This document shows, piece by piece, positions 46,128 to 56,710 of a DNA stretch of 64,000 bases. The stretch's first letter is position 1. Every line of letters begins with the position of its first letter. Under the pieces are notes generated by a model. That model searched no databases, was not told the DNA's origin, and saw only the letters and a program-made list of their open reading frames with translations. The translations under genes and the position numbers were made by a program. The DNA comes from Adiantum capillus-veneris. Lineage: Eukaryota > Streptophyta > Polypodiopsida > Polypodiales > Pteridaceae. The stretch lies in assembly GCA_014529385.2 (NCBI GenBank), contig CM043950.1, positions 153,504,445-153,568,444 of the forward strand, given 5' to 3'.

Positions 46128-47584
46128 AGACAGTAATGTAAGCTCACAGGACATTTATGACACTTTGTTGCCTCTTTTTGGTCGTGGAAATACGAATGTA
46201 AGTTCCAATGAGGCAAATGTACAGCCTATGGGGGTTTCTGAAAATGTTCTAGATCAGCCTATTACTGATGCAGATGTACATGATGTACTTGATGAGGAAA
46301 GGGCTGAAAATGAGCAGGCTAGAGGTATGCCAAAATGGCTGGTGCACACTTTGCGTGACAGTAAATTGGATGCACCTTTTTCTAGTCGTACTCGTTCAGG
46401 CTCTCGCCATGCATCTTATGCATCAGATTGTTATGCTTTGGCTGTGTCTAGCTTACATGATGTTGAGGAGCCTCTGTCTTTTGATGAAGCACAGAATTCA
46501 GAAAATTGGATGGCTGCCATGCAATCAGAATATGATGCACTCATAGAAAATGACACATGGACTTTATGTGATTTGCCTCATGGCAAAAAGGCCATTGGTA
46601 CGAAGTGGGTTTACAAGTTGAAACTCAAGCCGGATGGTGAGATGGATCGCCATAAGGCTCGACTTGTTGCAAAGGGTTATGCACAGCAAAAAGGCATAGA
46701 TTATGAAGAGACTTTTGCTTCCACTTGTCGTATGACTACTATGCGTTTTCTATGTGCATTGGCAGCTCATTTTGGTTGGGATGTACATCAATCAGACATT
46801 GTTACTGCTTTCTTGAATGGTGACATATTTGAGGAAGTTTATGTAACGTAGCCTCGCGGTTTTGTCATAAAAGGACAAGAGGACAAAGTGTGCAAATGTA
46901 ACAAGGCTTTGCATGGGTTGAAGCAATCTCCTCGTGCTGGGTATGAGAAAGCTGACACTCATTTGGTCAAACAAGGCTTTCATAACAATCCAACAGAAAG
47001 CACATTCTATGTAAAGCGTGAGGGTGATGTACTTCTCATTGTGGTTCTTTATGTTGATGATTTGCTAATCACTGGACCAAATGAGAGACATATTGCTGAA
47101 TTTAAGGCTGATTTGAATGCTACTTTCAAGATGAAAGATTTGGGGCTGTTGCATCATTACTTGGTTATATAGTTTAAGCAGTGTGATGGTGGTATTGCTT
47201 TGTGTCAGAAAAGTTACATAGAGACATAGCTATGTAAGTTTGGACTTGAGGATTGCAAACCTATTGCCACTCCCATGGAAACAGGTTTGAAGTTGAGTCT
47301 ACATGATGCTGGTGATCCTGCTGATGTCACTCTTTATCAAACTGCTGTTGGCTGCCTCGTTCATGTATGCAATACGAGGCCGGATATTCAGTTTGCAGTC
47401 TCACAGGTCAGCAGATTTATGCACAGCCCAGGGTCTAAGCATTGACAAGCTGTCAAGAGGATTTTCCGCTACCTTAGTGGCACTTTACATCTTTGCTTGT
47501 TTTATCCCAAGGCGCCAGAGTTACATGCTTTTTTAGACTCAGATTGGGCTGGTTGTTTTGACACGAGAGTGTCCACAAGTGGTT
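46030..47584 (+). pseudogene. Copia reverse transcriptase
   Basis: After the frame change near 46025 the reading frame shows WMAAMQSEYDALIENDTW, GTKWVYKLKLKPDGEMDRHK, ARLVAKGYAQQKGIDYEETF and DIVTAFLNGDIFEEVYV. A TAG at 46849-46851 follows, then KALHGLKQSPRAGYEK and the catalytic YVDDLLITGPN. Further stops occur at 47170-47172 (TAG), about 47227 (TAG) and about 47443 (TGA). It then continues to DSDWAGCFDTRVSTSGFF, the start of RNase H. All canonical RT motifs are present in order, so this is a once-active copia RT now broken by four stops and two shifts. Confidence 0.93.
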
Positions 47585-47591
47585 TTTTTTC

Positions 47592-47993
47592 ATGCTTGGC
47601 AGTTCATGTATATCATGGTTGAGCAAGAAGCAACCAGCTGTGGCCACTTTGAGTTGTGAGGCTGAGTACAGGGCAGTCTTCACAGCTACGGTTGAGTGTG
47701 TATGGCTCAGACGCCTTATGGTTGATTTGGGTGTTGGACAGGACACTGCCAACACTATCTACGCTGACAGTCAGAGCGCATTGGCAGTTGCAAGGAACCC
47801 AGTTTTTCATGCTCACACAAATCACATTGAGGTGCGTTACCACTATGTCAGGGAGAGGCTCTCAACAGGAGAGATCAGCTTGGCTTATGTGCCAACACAG
47901 GACAAACTTGCAGATCTTTTCACAAAGGCATTGTCTCGTGAGAAGCTCAAAGCTTTCCGCAAAGCTTTGGGCTTACTCCCCTTTGTGGACTGA
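47592..47993 (+). pseudogene. Copia RNase H, C-terminal part
   Basis: It is frame-shifted relative to the RT at an eight-T run (47582-47590). It reads ISWLSKKQPAVATLSCEAEY, VWLRRLMVDLGV, ADSQSALAVARNPVFH and QDKLADLFTKALSREKL, the conserved end of copia pol, and stops at 47991-47993, 75 bp before the 3' LTR. Confidence 0.93.
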
Positions 47994-48068
47994 TCATGTC
48001 CTTAGGGCATGGCACTTCCCTTTACTCATGTGCCAGCTCTTGTTCACCGCATCACTCCAGTGGGGATT

Positions 48069-48295
48069 TGTTACCATATACATGTGGTAGTGATGTTCGT
48101 GAACACACTAGGACCGCCGGGGCATTTTTTCCCTCTTTAAGAGGTTTCTTCCCCCGAGCATTGTATATACACCCATTACTCTAGGTCTATCTATCTTTCC
48201 ATTGCACACTAAGTTATATACTCTCTGTTGTGTGCCTTGAGCTTCCCTCATCTTCTCCAAGCTGTGTGTGTTTCTCTGCAACCCTAATTCCAACA
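48069..48295 (+). repeat. 3' LTR of the copia element
   Basis: 227 bp starting TGTTACCATATACATG and ending AATTCCAACA, followed by the duplicated TAAGT. Confidence 0.95.
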
Positions 48296-48300
48296 TAAGT

Positions 48301-48572
48301 GTAACTGGAATATCTGTCGTAATTGGAATTATAGATGAAAGATTACAGTGAATATGCTTTTATTTACATATAGAGTACAACCGACAACAACTGCCAATGA
48401 TTGACAACTCAAGTACAATTGCCGCCAAAATGCTAACCCGACTACAATGTAATGGGCCCTATTTATACGCCTTGGGTTTACCATGGTAATTACCGTAGTA
48501 ATTATTGACTAATTCATTGCCCGTCTCATAAGAGAGCGTTCCCACTTAGTGAAACTGTCTCCGTCGTCTACA
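48301..48572 (-). repeat. 3' LTR of gypsy-2, inner fragment
   Basis: It continues the LTR interrupted at 43228 and matches 58752-59023, ending GTCTACA. On the - strand the preceding sequence AAGAAAGGACGGAAGGA (48573-48589) is the polypurine tract. Confidence 0.92.
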
Positions 48573-51500
48573 TCCTTCCGTCCTTTCTTGAATTTTGGCA
48601 AGATTCCAAAATTTCTGAAAAATTTCCCTGCCCTCATTCTGATTTGAAGCTAAAAAATCCACTGTCTGCTTCTGATGTTGGGGATTGGACTTGACCAATG
48701 AAAGAATGGCCATACAAAGATTGCGATAGGCAGCTGAAAAGGCCAAGGTGGGGCTCTCATCATCTACACATACGAATATCAACCTTCCAGCTGAGAAGGA
48801 AAAGTCGCCACTGAATTTTGAGATGGAACTACCTAGTATCCTTCTATTGAACCAGCTTCCGTTTACCCTTTGGCCTGGATGGCGTCTGAGAAGTCCCAGT
48901 GCCAACATTCTCCTTCTGAATGAGTCGGTAAATGGACTCCTGATCTCGCCTTTCTGTGGTCATCTCTACTTCATAAGGCGTAAGGGAATGATAGGTTTTG
49001 GTGTCTTCCTTTGGTGATCCTGGTTCTGGCCAACTTGTGACAATGCAAAGCAGTATGGATCCATCCTTCTGGAAGAGGCTTATTGGTTTTGACTCGAGCT
49101 TCAAAAAGAATCTCAGTCATCTCTCTATACTGTGGTGCTAGGCCTGCCTTAGCTGCAATATCCTTTTCAGGCAATTTAGAGGACTCAACAGTGAGTTGCA
49201 GCAACTGATTAGTAATCTTGGTCAGGCCCCTGATCTGAATCTTCCACTGACCCATACATATCCGGATCCTCTGCATCTCTTCTTTCAGTTCGTGAATATC
49301 ATTGAGTTGGAGAGCATCATTAAACAATGTTTGCCAAGTTTTCCATTCTACAGTCGATCGCTCATACCAATCCTGGAGCTCATCAATAATCTTGAAGTAT
49401 GTAAGGCGATCGACTAGTTCTGGATGTTGAGGGTAAAGTGCTGGAAAAAATCTTGGCAGTTCCGTCTCTCTTGCTGGGAAGGCATATAAGAGAACTGGAG
49501 AATCCGGCACGAATTCTAAAAAATTGAGAACAGCCTGGTTCTCTTGCTGCATCATTTTTCTAGTGATTCTCACTAACTGAAACAGTTTGCGGAGAGCAGG
49601 TGCCTGTTTTCCGACTGACATGCTAGTTTGAGGTACTTTACTAGTGGTTGTCTGATCCTCAAGAATGGCCCTTACTCTTTGATCCAAGACTCCTTTGGCA
49701 GTTTGCATCTACACCAAAACCTCTTTCAACTGTTCCCTAACGTCCTTCATACATTTGTAGGTTGGTTTCTTTCCCAGCAGAAGTTCTAATTCAAGAGCGA
49801 GAGAGCGACAATCTGCAGTAGGCTGTCGTTGCAAATGTGGGTTGGTCACTCTCTCTTCAACAGTGATTAGCCATTCAGGAACCCTTTCCAGTAGTTGGAC
49901 TGTGCTAGGATGCGCAGGTAAACGGCAAGTTTCTTGATCATGAAAATCCACTCATTTCCGATGCTCCACCATTTCCTTGGCCCCAACATACAATCTCTCA
50001 AAACGTTCCAGATCAGACAGGAGATCATCATCCTCCAGATACTGTCTGGCTATGGGAGCCTGCTGATGTCTCAATTGCCTGTTAAGGGTAATAAGCTGTA
50101 AGGAATGTTGTTGTTTACCTATTGGTCCCTCATCCTGAACTTTGCTTTTCCCTTTAGCCTCCCTACTGAGCTGGTACTCATTTGCTGGCTGATTCCTAGT
50201 GTGACTGGGTTGTTGTTCTTCGGACTGCTGATTGCCCGACTTTTGCCCTTCATTCTGGCCTCGTTGGTCTGGCTGTGACTGGCCTCGCTGGTCTGGCTGT
50301 GACTGACCTCCTTCAGTTGGCCCTATGCCACCAGTACCAGATGTTGGAGGTGCAGGCGAGGCATCATCATCATCATTAGTATGCCCTTCTCCTGGTCATC
50401 CTCCTCCTTATCAGCTCCTTCGTCCTTATCCTCTTCTTCTTCCTTATCTTCTTCTGCTTCATCCAGGGAATTTTTCTTCTCAATATAATCCAGGATTGCT
50501 TGATTCATCAGAGCATTATTATATTCAACCATTTTGTCTTGCAAATCACTCTGCATGGTCTCCATGAGAGACTTCAAATTTTCCAGATCAAAGACAGCGT
50601 TGCTTGCTGGATATAAAATTTCAGCCAGGCTATTATAAATATATCTGTCAGTGAGGGAAGCCTTCAGAGCTGTATGGCAAAGTAGCAAGGAGTTGAAGTC
50701 ACCTCTCTTCATTTTCAGCATCGTTTCAGCCCTATCTACAGCTCTCTGTGCTTCATTCCTTTCTTCCCTCACAATCTGCATATCAGACTCCGCCTTAACT
50801 AACTTGCTTTTTAATAGCTCAATAGCCCTATCTGAATGAGCTTCAAGTAGCCTATGGCGCAGATTCTGCTCATCTCTTGCTGTCTTCAGCTTCTGAATCT
50901 GGTCTTCAGTGTCCTTTAAGTCAGCTTTAGCCTTACTCAGTTCATCTTCCTACCCTGCAGCATCCAGCATTTGTCCCATACAGTGGACAATAGTATTCCA
51001 GGAAGACTGGATGAGGACTGAACATCCGTCCTTCACTGTGGCTGGGTCAGAATAAGTAGGCTTATACATTGTAATTGGAGCCATATAGGGTAAGGATGCA
51101 TAATCAGCTTTCTGTAGAAAGAGACGCCCTTTCAATGGATGGGTCTGCATCTGCTGCAACCTGTCCTTTTTTACTTGGTGCAAAGCTTCTTCATTATTTG
51201 AGATAGAGACACCACACAATAAAGTTGAAGATGCTGGACCTTTGCCTTTGTCTAGTTGACCTTTATCCTTGTCTAGTTGTTCTTTGTCCATAGCCGACTG
51301 TTTTGCTGCCTTCTCAGAAGTCGCTTCTTTTGCCTGATTTGTGACAGTACCAGTAGCGACTATACTATGTCCTACTGACTGGTTGACCTCAGTATTATGA
51401 GCAGTTTGTTTATCAGCTTGGCTTACTATAGCCTTTTCAGTAGTCACAGTTTTGACCTCACTCTCTATCTACTTCAGAAAAGCACTGCTCTTCGTCAATG

Positions 51501-52456
51501 TAGTCTTCGGTTTCTTCGAACTGCCAGCCTGATCTTCGGTGGCTTTTCTTTTCAGACCAGTTGGAGTGGTCTGACTGTCCATGGCTTCTTCATTTGAAGA
51601 CAGATCAATATTCTTGGATTCTGGAACTAGCTTCTCACTCCAAGCCGATTTTACATAGCCATGAGCCATCTGGAGCAGTGGCCCAATATAAAAATTGCAA
51701 AACATACCAAGCTTTGAAAACATTCTGGGATTTCAACTTGGCAGTTTGCTGAAGCACATTGTGTGACAGGCTCTGACAAAGGTTGATAGAGACCTTTGAA
51801 TCCAATGTCTTGGCCAGCAGCATAGCAAAAACTTTCTCGGACACATATGTTGGATTATTTTTAAGACTCACTGCTTCTGCCACAAACTTGTAAGTAGTAG
51901 AAGCTTCCAGTCCTGCCACTGGAATCCCTTGACCACTTGCTTTCCGCTTGCGCTTAGCAGCTTCATCCTCCTTTAGGACCATACTGATCTGCTGTGGGGT
52001 TGCCGCAGATGGGTTGGGCTCATTAGGCATCCAAAATGCAAAAGCTATGTCTTCTTGTGTAGCAGACACCTTTTTACCATACACTATGGCACTACCATCT
52101 TCAGCATCAAAAGAATCAAGAACCTGCTTTATGATGGCCGCATTGAAAGCGATTCTTGAGGCTTGTAGAACGACTCGTAGATCCCATAGTTGCAGCAAAA
52201 CCATAGCCTGGTCAGTAAATACATAGCGCTGAATCTTGTTGTGAGGAATGATGGGAAGGCTTGCCTTTGCAGCAGTGACGATGGCTTGGGTTTCCTCAAG
52301 AAATTCCTGCATCTTGTTTGAACGCTTCCTCCTACCCATACACTGTGAAGACGATGAAACAGGTGAAGGAGAAGAAGACTTACTTGATGCTTCAAAGCCA
52401 TACCCAGGTGTTGCTGGCAAAGCTAGTCGACAGTCGATTGTCTCCTCAGAATACAA
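48546..52456 (-). pseudogene. Extra ORF of gypsy-2 downstream of integrase, unknown function
   Basis: After the integrase stop at 52520, a coding-like region of about 1300 codons runs on the same strand to the 3' LTR. It is interrupted by TAG codons (51469, 50950, 49709) and a few shifts. In order: a globular region (51635-52456; IQRYVFTDQAMVLLQLW, EDIAFAFWMPNEPNPSA); a Thr/Lys/Gln-rich region (50950-51723); a predicted coiled coil (50500-50940; RNEAQRAVDRAETMLK); a Glu/Asp run (50386-50470); a GQSQPDQR tandem repeat (50262-50310); and a helical C-terminal region (48971-49708; YFKIIDELQDWYERST). I recognise no family and see no membrane segment. An added ORF in this place is known as env-like in Athila elements, but nothing here shows an envelope. 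Length and persistence suggest it was selected. Confidence 0.6.
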
Positions 52457-52519
52457 AGTCTGCAGCTATAGCGAAGATACCTCAGAGCTTGGCGATGGCA
52501 AATGAACAACGGGAGGAAA

Positions 52520-54010
52520 TCATCGCGCAGGAGATTTGTGAGGAAAAGTGCTGACTCTCCTGACTGTTATACGCGTTTGCGCCATAAAAGCTCCACCACT
52601 CGCCGCTCCTAGACTTGTGTGTGTCGCTGTTGTCGTGGCAGACATGCATTGGACAAGTCTTCTACTCATCCTTGAAATGATTACGACTGGCATGCCATCT
52701 GACCATTGGGTGCTTAAAAATTGAAAAGTGTGTTTCCACTGATACTGGACTAGTTCCAAGTCTGGTTTGATCACACTGGTACTGATTCTAAGATCAGTCT
52801 GGTTTGGTTCTACTGGTACTGGTTCTGAAATTGGAACTGGTTGCACATGAAAAAGCCCAAAAATATCCGATTCTGGTATCTCTTGATCTTGAGTTCCCAA
52901 TTCCCTAGTACCTTGTTCTTGGCCAGATTCTCTAGCTTCTGTATCGTAGAGCTTGATCTTCACACCATTATATACTCCTGGCAACATTAATACAGATAGA
53001 TCTTTCAGTTTTACCATACCATTGGAGAAGACCCAATCTACCTCAAATGGTCCTGCCCAGGCAATCTTCAGGTTTGGCTTCTTCGGCCCCAATCTAGACT
53101 GATAGAGAAGCACCAAATCTCCTTTCTAAAATTCCCAAACCTTAATTTGGCGATCATGCCAGTGCTTCCTTCGTTGTTGAACAATTTCTTGTTCCAGCAT
53201 AGCCCGTTGCCTGAGTTCATCTAGGCGTTTTTTCAGATTGTGGTTGAAGTCTAAGCCATATTTCACGGCCATTCTTAGACTTGGGATAACAAACTCCATA
53301 GGAACCACAGCTTCAGTGCCATACACCATTCTGAATGGTGTTAACCCAGTAGTGACCTTGTAAGCTGTCCTATACGCCCATAAAGAAGTCTGGAGTTTCA
53401 AATCCCACTGGTCTGGTTTCTTCTGCACAACCTTAGTGAGAATAGTCTTGATTATCTTGTTACTACTTTCAGCATGTCCATTGCATCTGGGATAATAAGG
53501 AGTAGATTTTCGATGCTTGACTGAAAGCATATTCAATAGAATTTCCATGGTGTCATTGATAAAATGTGTTCCTTGGTCTGACACAATCTCTACCGGACAT
53601 CCATATCGACAAACAATATTCTCAAATAGAAACCTTGCAATTTACTTGGCTGTGTTGTCAGGAAGAGCCTTAGCTTCAACCCACTTAGTGACATAACAAG
53701 TAGCCATTACTATGTACTTGTTCTTCCTGGGGGTAACCTTCTTAAAAGGTCCCATAAGATCTAAACCCCATTTCATGAACACACCCAGTGGTTGTACTGG
53801 CGTTAAAGGAGTCATATCTGCAACTCTAGGTCTACCCATTCTTTGGCATATGTCACATGTTTTACAAAAACTTCTAACATCAGCAATTAGTGTTTGCCAC
53901 CACAGACCCGCTTGCAGAATCTTATTGTAGGTAACTTCATTGGGAAAATGTCCACCAAATTCACCATTATGTGCTTCTGAAATAACTTGCATTCTCCCTT
54001 CCACAGGCAC
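52520..54010 (-). pseudogene. gypsy-2 integrase
   Basis: 53642-54010 carries the zinc-binding module ([11 protein letters not shown] ... CKTCDIC) and the first catalytic Asp ([11 protein letters not shown]). 53126-53584 carries the second Asp (MSDQGTHF) and the Glu (CNGHAESSNK), then WAYRTAYKVTTGLTPF. 52520-53116 is the C-terminal domain (GDLVLLYQSRLGPKKPN, WAGPFEVDWVFSNGMVKL). All three pieces share one frame, broken by TAA at 53642 and TAG at 53126. No chromodomain follows, which separates it from gypsy-1. Confidence 0.92.
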
Positions 54011-55600
54011 ACAACGCTGAAGTATACCATCTACCCCTAATCGATAGAGTGACCCTCCGATGATAGTAAACTTTAAGCTTTTGATGACTAAAGCTTTCTT
54101 CTGGTTCTGCTCCCAGTCCTATGGAAAAGCACCTTGAGAAAGAAACTGATAAACATCATACCATTTAGGATCAACTAATTCTCCTGCTTCTAGCTGAAAT
54201 AAGTCAGCGTCCACTGGTTCGTCCCTCAAGGGTACTTCTGAATAACCTTCTGTACTTCTGGACAGAAAATCAGCTCCACAGTGATTCTTGCCAGGTTTAT
54301 GAAAAATTCTGAATTCAAAACTCCATTAGAAACATCATCCACCGTATCAATCTGCCTTGAATAATGACTTTATTAATCAAGAACAGAAGAGCCTGATGGT
54401 CCACATAAAAATGGAACAACTTTCCTAACAGGTAATGCCTGAACTTTGTAGGGCTGAAAACCATTCCAAGGGCTTCTCGCTCAGTAGTTGTATATCCTTG
54501 TTCAGCCTGATTGAATCTGCGAGTGGCAAAATAAACAGGATAACCAATCCTTTCGTCTGGCTAAGCCAATATTGCCCCCATTGCCAATCCCGAAGCGTCC
54601 ACATGTACATGGAAAATAACATCCCAGTTTGGTTGCCTACGGACTGGTTTATTGATAATGACCTTTTTTATATTCTGGAAGCTCTCCTCACATTCAACAG
54701 TCCAATTGAACTTACTGGTCTTCTTTGTGAGTTCATATAATGGTACTGCTTGAGAAGAAAACTTATGCACAAACCTTCTATAGAAGTTAACATATCCCAG
54801 GAAAGAGCTCAACTCTGATGCATTTCTGGGTGCTTTAGCTTACTGAACACACTGGATTTTATCATTGGCCATTTCTATTCCATTTCGGGAAACCACATGT
54901 CCCAGTAACTGTCCCTTCTAGACTAGGAAAATGGATTTAAATGGATTCAAACAAATCCTCTTCTCCTGACAGTGTTTGAAAACCATTTCTAGGAATAATA
55001 GGTGTTGTTCCTCATCTGAATATACAGTAAAGTCATCCATAAAGATGGTGAGGAACCGATGAAGGAACTCATTAAACATTTCCATCATACACCGCTACAA
55101 GGTAGCTGGTGCATTGCACATGCCAAAAGGCATCACCAGATACATGAAAGCTCCCCACTTGGTGATGAAAGTGGTCTTTGCTCTATCTTCAGGAGCGATC
55201 TATAACTAGTTATAGCCATTGTAACCATCCATAAAGCTATACATTTCATATCCTGCGATCTCATCAAGCAACATGTCAGTAAAAGGCAATGGAAATGGAT
55301 CTTTGATAGTTTGGGCATTGAGTTTCCTATAGTCAACACAAACACTCAATTTCCCATTTTTCTTGGGAACTACGACTATGGGAAATAGCCAATCGCTACT
55401 GGCCACCTCTGTGATGAACCTAGCCTTGAGAAGATTATCAATCTCCTCTTTGACCTTCTTAGCATAGTTGGGATTCATTCGATATCTTTGCAGTCGTACT
55501 GGCCTAGCATCTGGCTTCAACGATATCCGGTGCTGACATACTTCAGGATCCACCCCTTTCAAGTCTATGTGTTCCCAGGCAAATACGTCTTTGTAATTCT
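54011..55600 (-). pseudogene. gypsy-2 reverse transcriptase and RNase H
   Basis: 55206-55562 reads ARPVRLQRYRMNPNYAKKV, FPIVVVPKKNGKLSVCVDYR and MDGYNGYN, the N-terminal RT motifs. 54561-54812 reads SSFLGYVNFYRRFVHKFS and SKFNWTVECEESFQ, the connection region. Between them the finger and catalytic region (55000-55200) is present but broken by TAG codons at 55206, 55200 and 55095. RNase H lies in 54011-54560 in decayed form (HVDASGLAMGAILA at its start). One frameshift falls near 55560, and another between 54425 and 54010. Confidence 0.9.
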
Positions 55601-56710
55601 AGAACATCTTGCGTGCCTTTTTCTTCATTATAGGGTTGAGATGCTTGTTGACCTTGATCATCCTAGGACTATCCTCCGAGCCTGGCCGATTCCTCAGCAT
55701 AATCCTAGGATGGCCCATTCAGTTCTGAATCAGCATTCTGATCCACTGTGTGTTCTTCAGAATGTATTGGCTCCTCTACCATGCCAGTCAGCTGATTCCA
55801 CCAACCTCCCAGTTAACTGAACTGATCTTTCCCCTGTGTTGATTTCAGTAAACTGATCTGGGAATTGCTTTTTTTGCTTGTCGATCTGCTCTTTATTTAG
55901 TAAAATTGCATTCAAGTCAATCTCTACTAAAGGAAATATGTTCAGTGCTGCTAACATCCGTTCGATCTTCTTTGCCTTATACTTCTGGCATAATTCCTTC
56001 GGCCTCAGCTCTTTTCTCCAGCTCCTAGTATTGTTCATCTAGATCTGACTTCTGCCGATGGCCCCTTCTATGGTTAAGGTTTGATTTGCATAGTCATGAA
56101 CAACATGTGTCGTTCTCAACCATGGGCGCCCTAGCAGCATCCCATATGCCCCTTGCACATCCAGAACTAAGAAGCTGGTTTTAAATTTTTCCCTGTCTAC
56201 TCTTATCTGCATATTTTCAATCATGCCCGTAGCTTGTACCACTCTGTGATCTGCCATTCGCACTTTAAATGGTGCTGGCTTTAGATTCGTGATGCCCATT
56301 CTCTGCTGGAGATGAACTCAGGTTATATTGACTCCTGCTCCTCCATCCAAGATAACACTTGAAAGAGGTTCCCATTGCTTCTGAACCTTGTAGTCCACCT
56401 GAATGAGCGGGGCTTCATCATCTCGGACGGCCGTCATGTCCACTGTTTTGGCCTCCGCTTCAGGTTTCCTGCGCTGTCTGATGAAGTGTGCCACTTCAGG
56501 CAAGGTTTTTCTAATATCTTCCAGCTCCACGGTCAACTTCTGAATTCTATCACAGATTTTAACATGGATTTCTTCTTTCTCTTGATCAGACTGGTTGTCA
56601 GAGCTCGAAGAACTAGTTGTATCTTCACACTGCCATTCCTCCCTTGCAGTGCTTCCAATCTTCCCATCAACTCTCAGTTCATTAGCCATTCCTTGTACCG
56701 TAGCCAGCAT
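55601..56710 (-). pseudogene. gypsy-2 protease region
   Basis: 56318-56710 ends SSVILDGGAGVNIT; the D-G-G-A is the aspartic protease active-site loop with S/T replaced by G. 56039-56299 continues with TSFLVLDVQGAYGMLLGRPW, where L-L-G-R-P-W is the second signature. 55757-56038 is a linker toward RT. All are in the gag frame, separated by a TGA (56318) and TAG (56039) codons. Confidence 0.87.

Larger units (their letters stand above)
43229..48295 (+). mobile_element. Ty1/copia element, complete with LTRs and TSD
   Basis: 227 bp LTRs (43229-43455 and 48069-48295) bound a + strand gag-pol. The primer-binding site TGGTATCAGAGC is at 43458-43469, and a purine tract (CAGTGGGGATT) precedes the 3' LTR. 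The 5 bp TAAGT flanks both ends. The LTRs differ at about 11 positions by eye (~5%). It sits inside an LTR of gypsy-2, whose uninterrupted counterpart is at 58740-58760. Confidence 0.95.

Noticed and set aside
50323-50567. A + strand Pro/Leu-rich ORF
   Set aside because: It is antisense to the acidic run of the gypsy-2 extra ORF and reflects its composition.
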